Assembly: GCA_019352035.1 (NCBI GenBank)
Contig: JABBNZ010000018.1
Span: 1-58,588 of the forward strand
Source: Pseudomonadota bacterium
GTDB lineage: Bacteria; Pseudomonadota; Gammaproteobacteria; Steroidobacterales; Steroidobacteraceae
Reading direction: 5' to 3'
DNA: 58,588 nt
The notes beneath the pieces are model-generated. The model did no database searches and was not told the DNA's origin. It was given only the letters and a program-made list of their open reading frames with translations. Below, in pieces: positions 55,171 to 58,588 of the stretch; the stretch's first letter is position 1, and each line of letters begins with the position of its first letter. The translations under genes and the position numbers were made by a program.

Positions 55171-56442
55171 ATGACCAGGATGTTCCATCCCCTGTCGCTG
55201 TTCGTGGGCCTGCGTTACGTGCGCGCACGATCCACGAAGTTCTTCGTCTCCTTCATCACCTGGACCTCCCTGGCCGGCGTCTGCGTGGGCGTTGCGGCGC
55301 TCATCGTCATCCTCTCCGTGATGAACGGCTTCGAGGGAGACCTGAGACAGCGATTGCTGTCGCTGGATGCCGATGCGAGGGTGGTGCCTACGGAATCGCG
55401 CGGCGCGGCGGCGCCGGATCCCGAGCAGTGGCAGCGCGCCGCCAGGGCGATCCGCGGCTCTCCCGGTGTGGCCGGCGTCGCGCCATACGCCCAGATCCAG
55501 GCGCTCGCCGTGCGCACCCCGGTGATGCTGCCCGTGCAGCTGCGCGGCATCGATCCGAAGGCCGAGCCTTCCGTCACGCGCCTCGCCGGCGCGATCAAGG
55601 AAGGCAGGCTGTCCGACCTCGCTCCCGGCTCGGAGCGGGTCATCGTCGGGGAGGTGATCGCCGAGGAGCTCGGGCTCGCCCCGGGCGATTCCCTGACCCT
55701 GCTCATTCCCACCGTCAGCGCCGGGGGCGTGCCGACGCCGAAGCTGCGCCAGTTCAAGGTGGCGGGCATTTTCGGAGTCGGCCTGTCGGACAGCGACGCC
55801 GCGCTGGTGTTCGCCAACATCGCCGACGTGCGCGCGCTCGGGCCCTCGGCCCGGGGGGATGAGGGGCTCAGGGTGCGCTACCGGAACGCCCTGGACGCGC
55901 CGGCGATCTCCGCCGGGCTGCGAACGAGGCTGCCGCGGGGATTCCAGGTCATCGACTGGACGCAGGACAACGCGGACTACTTCCACGCGATCCGCATAGA
56001 GAAGACCATGATGTCGCTCATTCTGCTGCTCATCGTCGCGGTGGCGGCATTCAACATCGTGGCCATGCTCGTCATGGTGGTCACCGACAAGCGCACCGAC
56101 ATCGCGATCCTGCGCACCTTCGGGGCATCGCCCCGGCGGGTCATGGGGGTCTTCCTCACCCAGGGCCTGGTCATCGGGTGGCTGGGCGTCGCGCTCGGGG
56201 TCGGCCTCGGCCTGGCGCTCGCCTACAACGTCCGAACGATCGTGCCCTTCCTGCAGAACACCTTCGGATTCCAGATCTTCAGCTCCAGCGTCTACTACAT
56301 CACCACCGTTCCGTCGGTCGTGAAGTTGAGCAATGTGGTGACGATCAGCGTTGCGGCGCTGCTGCTCACGGCCGCGGCAACCGTGTACCCGGCGGTCCGG
56401 GCCGCGCGCACGTCCCCCGCCGAGGCTCTGCGCTACGAGTAG
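55171..56442 (+). CDS. lolC: Lipoprotein-releasing ABC transporter permease LolC
   Basis: LolC with LolE and LolD extracts outer-membrane lipoproteins from the inner membrane and hands them to LolA. The 423-residue product has the start FVGLRYVRARS, one N-terminal membrane helix (about 28-50), a large periplasmic domain (about 55-270), and three C-terminal helices with FNIVAMLVMVVTDKRTDIAI and the final RTSPAEALRYE. The periplasmic loop SDSDAALVFANIADVR fits LolC-type subunits. No classical promoter was seen. Confidence 0.92.
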   Translation: MTRMFHPLSLFVGLRYVRARSTKFFVSFITWTSLAGVCVGVAALIVILSVMNGFEGDLRQRLLSLDADARVVPTESRGAAAPDPEQWQRAARAIRGSPGVAGVAPYAQIQALAVRTPVMLPVQLRGIDPKAEPSVTRLAGAIKEGRLSDLAPGSERVIVGEVIAEELGLAPGDSLTLLIPTVSAGGVPTPKLRQFKVAGIFGVGLSDSDAALVFANIADVRALGPSARGDEGLRVRYRNALDAPAISAGLRTRLPRGFQVIDWTQDNADYFHAIRIEKTMMSLILLLIVAVAAFNIVAMLVMVVTDKRTDIAILRTFGASPRRVMGVFLTQGLVIGWLGVALGVGLGLALAYNVRTIVPFLQNTFGFQIFSSSVYYITTVPSVVKLSNVVTISVAALLLTAAATVYPAVRAARTSPAEALRYE

Positions 56443-56448
56443 CCGACC

Positions 56449-57702
56449 GTGAGCTCACCGTACGAATGGCTGGTCGGCACACGCTATCTGCGCTCCACTC
56501 ACCGGCGCGGCTTCGTGTCGTTCGTCTCGCTCATGTCCGTCTGCGGGCTCGCGCTCGGGGTGGCCACGCTCATCGTGGTCCTCTCGGTGATGAACGGCTT
56601 CGGCCGGGAGCTGCGCAGCCGCATTCTGAGCGTGACTTCCGATGCGACCATCATGGGCCTGCAAGGCACCATCCCCGACTGGCGGTCGGTGCAGAAGCGC
56701 GTGGAGCGTGAGCCCGGCGTGCGCATCGCCGCGCCGTACGTCGAGGAGCAGGGGATGCTGACTCATGGCCAGCACATCACCGGCGCTTCGGTGCGCGGCA
56801 TCCTGCCGGAGGAGGAGCGGCGTGCGACGGGCCTGGCGCAGAAGCTGACCGCCGGAAGCCTCGCGGACCTTCAGCCCGGCCGATATGAGGTGATCCTGGG
56901 GGACGCCCTGGCGCAGGCGCTGCACGTCCACGTCGGCGATTCGGTCGTGTTGATCGCGCCGGAAGGGGTGGCGACCCCGACCGGGGTGATGCCCCGCATG
57001 CGCCGCTTCCGGGTGACGGGTCTCTTTCACTCCGGGATGTATCAATACGACCGGGGACTTGCCCTGGTGAACCTCACGGATGCGGCGCGGCTCTTCGGCC
57101 TGGCGCCGGATGAGGTCACCGGGATGCGTCTCGCTCTCGATGATCCCTGGCAGGCGCCCAGGGTGGTGAGGCGGATCGCCTACGACCTCGGCGGCGCGGG
57201 CTACTACGTCAGCGACTGGACGGAGAACCACGCCAACTTCTTCCGCTCCATCGAGACGACGAAGTCGATGATGTTCGTCATGCTCTCGATGATCGTCGCG
57301 GTGGCGGCTTTCAACATCGTCGCGACCCTCGTCATGATCGTCAAGGAGAAGCAGACCGACATCGCGATCATGCGCACCTTCGGCGCCGGCCCGCGCAACG
57401 TGCTCGTCATCTTCGCGATCCAGGGCATCATCATCGGCCTCGCCGGGACCTTGCTCGGGGCGGGACTCGGAGTGCTGGTGTCACACAACCTGCAGGCGAT
57501 CGTCGGCGGACTCGAGCGGCTGTTTCATACTCGGTTTCTGAACCCGCGGGTGTACTACATGAGTGAGCTTCCGGCCTACGTGGAGGGCTTCGACGTGCTG
57601 CGCGTCTGCGGCGTGGCATTCCTCCTGTGCGCGTTGGCGACCGTCTATCCGGCGTGGCGCGCCGGGCGCACGGCTCCGGCGCAGGCGCTGCGGCATGAGT
57701 AA
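56449..57702 (+). CDS. lolE: Lipoprotein-releasing ABC transporter permease LolE
   Basis: The 417-residue product is a paralogue of the gene before it, with the same layout: start FELY-like segment YEWLVGTRYLRS, N-terminal helix (about 24-46), periplasmic domain and three C-terminal helices (FNIVATLVMIVKEKQTDIAI, final RTAPAQALRHE). The LolC/LolE distinction rests on order and on MYQYDRGLALVNLTDA in the periplasmic domain, so it could be swapped. GTG start. The stop overlaps the lolD start by 8 bp. The gene order lolC-lolE-lolD differs from E. coli lolCDE. Confidence 0.88.
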   Translation: MSSPYEWLVGTRYLRSTHRRGFVSFVSLMSVCGLALGVATLIVVLSVMNGFGRELRSRILSVTSDATIMGLQGTIPDWRSVQKRVEREPGVRIAAPYVEEQGMLTHGQHITGASVRGILPEEERRATGLAQKLTAGSLADLQPGRYEVILGDALAQALHVHVGDSVVLIAPEGVATPTGVMPRMRRFRVTGLFHSGMYQYDRGLALVNLTDAARLFGLAPDEVTGMRLALDDPWQAPRVVRRIAYDLGGAGYYVSDWTENHANFFRSIETTKSMMFVMLSMIVAVAAFNIVATLVMIVKEKQTDIAIMRTFGAGPRNVLVIFAIQGIIIGLAGTLLGAGLGVLVSHNLQAIVGGLERLFHTRFLNPRVYYMSELPAYVEGFDVLRVCGVAFLLCALATVYPAWRAGRTAPAQALRHE

Positions 57703-58477
57703 ATCGTCGGGAACGATTTACGACGACACGCGCGAGCGTGTCGGCCCCCGCGCTGATAAATCGCCCGTACTCGAGGCACGCGAAGTTTCCAAGAGCTTCC
57801 GCCAGGGTCCGGTCTTGCTCGACGTACTATGCGGCGCCGCCCTCTCGGTCGCCGCCGGCGAGCGGGTGGCGATCGTCGGCGCCTCGGGTTCCGGCAAGAC
57901 GACGCTGCTGCAGATCCTGGGCGGCCTCGACCGGCCGACCCGCGGGCAGGTGCTGGTCGATGGCCGCGACATTCACCAATTGACGGAAAGGGAGCGGGGG
58001 GAGCTGCGCAATCGCGCCATCGGCTTCGTCTACCAGTTCCATCACCTGTTGCCGGAGTTCTCCGCCCTGGAGAACGTCGCCATGCCGCTGCTGGTGCGCC
58101 GCGCGCCCGTGGCCGAGGCCCGCAAAGCCGCCCGGGAGCTGCTGGAGCGCGTCGGCCTCGGCCAGCGCCTCGAGCATCGTCCCCACCAGCTGTCGGGCGG
58201 GGAGCGCCAGCGCGCCGCGGTGGCCCGCGCGCTCGTGACGCAGCCGAAAATCATTCTCGCCGACGAGCCGACCGGCAACCTGGACGGCGCGAATGCGGAG
58301 TCGGTGTTCGGCCTGATGCTCGAGCTCAACCGCGAGCGGGCGACGAGCCTGGTCGTCGTGACGCACGATATCCGCCTGGCGGACCGGATGGATCGGGTCT
58401 ACGAGATCGAGAAAGGCAGGCTCTCGGAGCGTCTCACGCCGCCGTTGCGACGTGGCGAGTCCTATACCGGGACGTGA
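57695..58477 (+). CDS. lolD: Lipoprotein-releasing ABC transporter ATPase LolD with repeat-encoded N-terminus
   Basis: LolD powers lipoprotein release. The 260-residue product has Walker A (GASGSGKTTLLQILGG), the LolD-typical VYQFHHLLPEFSALENVAMP, the ABC signature LSGGERQRAAVARAL and Walker B (ILADEPTGNLD). E. coli LolD has 233 residues. Residues about 3-23 (KSSGTIYDDTRERVGPRAD) come from a family A palindromic element, and the first 12 match the SdhD N-terminus in 9 positions. The conserved part starts near VLEAREVSKSF. No other ATG lies between; residues after 248 are also extra. Confidence 0.93.
   Translation: MSKSSGTIYDDTRERVGPRADKSPVLEAREVSKSFRQGPVLLDVLCGAALSVAAGERVAIVGASGSGKTTLLQILGGLDRPTRGQVLVDGRDIHQLTERERGELRNRAIGFVYQFHHLLPEFSALENVAMPLLVRRAPVAEARKAARELLERVGLGQRLEHRPHQLSGGERQRAAVARALVTQPKIILADEPTGNLDGANAESVFGLMLELNRERATSLVVVTHDIRLADRMDRVYEIEKGRLSERLTPPLRRGESYTGT
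57701..57760. repeat. Family A palindromic repeat, copy A4, translated as the LolD N-terminus
   Basis: Two perfect hairpins: AAATCGT/ACGATTT with loop CGGGA (57701-57719) and CGACACGC/GCGTGTCG with loop GCGA (57724-57743), then GGCCCCCGCG. It starts 3 bp after the lolD ATG. The GGCCCA/TGGGCC hairpin of the longer copies is missing. Confidence 0.75.
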
Positions 58478-58588
58478 CCCGCCAGCGCCAGAGGAGCTCC
58501 AGGCCCGCCCAGCCCAGGACACCGAGAACGACGGCGCAGGCGACACAGCCGAGCAGGAACGGCTGCCAGAGGGGGCCTAGACCATTCT
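58434..58588 (-). CDS. C-terminal end of a DUF2062-type membrane protein (partial, runs off the window)
   Basis: Reading the minus strand from the right edge gives about 50 residues to a TGA at 58436-58434: GPLWQPFLLGCVACAVVL, then GVLGWAGLELLWRWRV and a short basic tail. A hydrophobic helix followed by LLWRWRV and basic residues fits the end of DUF2062 proteins, which lie next to lol genes in pseudomonads. It overlaps the lolD 3' end by 44 bp. Only the tail is visible, so the assignment is tentative. Confidence 0.55.
   Translation of the reverse strand, partial: NGLGPLWQPFLLGCVACAVVLGVLGWAGLELLWRWRVTSRYRTRHVATAA

Overview
The window reads as a GC-rich gammaproteobacterial chromosome segment made almost entirely of housekeeping genes. 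The order skp-lpxD-fabZ-lpxA-lpxB-rnhB-dnaE-accA is the classic gammaproteobacterial envelope/replication cluster. An RpfE-type gene next to recJ, with prfB and lysS close by, resembles the neighbourhood around the Xanthomonas rpf region. I therefore suspect a lineage near Xanthomonadales/Nevskiales/Steroidobacterales; this is an inference from gene order and base composition only. I see no rRNA, tRNA, CRISPR array, prophage or transposase gene.

Layout. 1-17.8 kb, all on +: periplasmic chaperone, lipid A synthesis (lpxD, fabZ, lpxA, lpxB), rnhB, dnaE, accA, tilS, pyrG, kdsA, eno, ftsB, ispD, ispF, truD. 17.8-20.5 kb: an smr-family gene (-), surE-pcm (+), a 358-bp gap with a strongly structured candidate RNA, and a Mth938-type gene (-). 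20.6-27.9 kb: rpfE-like, recJ, an outer-membrane barrel protein, prfB (with its programmed frameshift), lysS, murI. 28.1-33.4 kb: ygfZ (-), then sdhCDAB-sdhE, in which sdhA is frameshifted as sequenced. 33.5-36.1 kb: the envelope-stress unit rpoE-rseA-rseB, with a sigma-E-like promoter and a glutaredoxin-like gene behind it. 36.2-43.0 kb: lepA, lepB, a DUF4845 gene, rnc, era, recO, pdxJ, acpS. 43.1-47.2 kb: PolB-type exonuclease, rlmD, nagZ, and a LOV-like PAS/degenerate GGDEF protein. 47.2-55.0 kb, on -: a CoA-transferase, a glutathione transferase, csiV, mfd, a class III cyclase and a small periplasmic protein. 55.2-58.5 kb: lolC-lolE-lolD (+), then the 3' end of a convergent DUF2062-type gene at the right edge.

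The most interesting content is not a gene. Two families of short, highly palindromic dispersed repeats sit exactly at gene junctions. Family A (10915, 13784, 29952, 57701) has a hairpin whose loop (TCCCG, or CGGGA on the other strand) is conserved while its stem changes in a compensated way. Three of its four copies are translated in frame: they form the first ~50 residues of SdhD, the first ~23 of LolD and the last ~34 of KdsA, much like Rickettsia palindromic elements. Family B (12, 12797, 27921) directly follows the stop codons of pyrG and ygfZ in the same orientation relative to the gene. A third item is the structured intergenic RNA candidate downstream of pcm, in which two near-identical segments compete for one partner; one of these carries a good CsrA-type binding motif.
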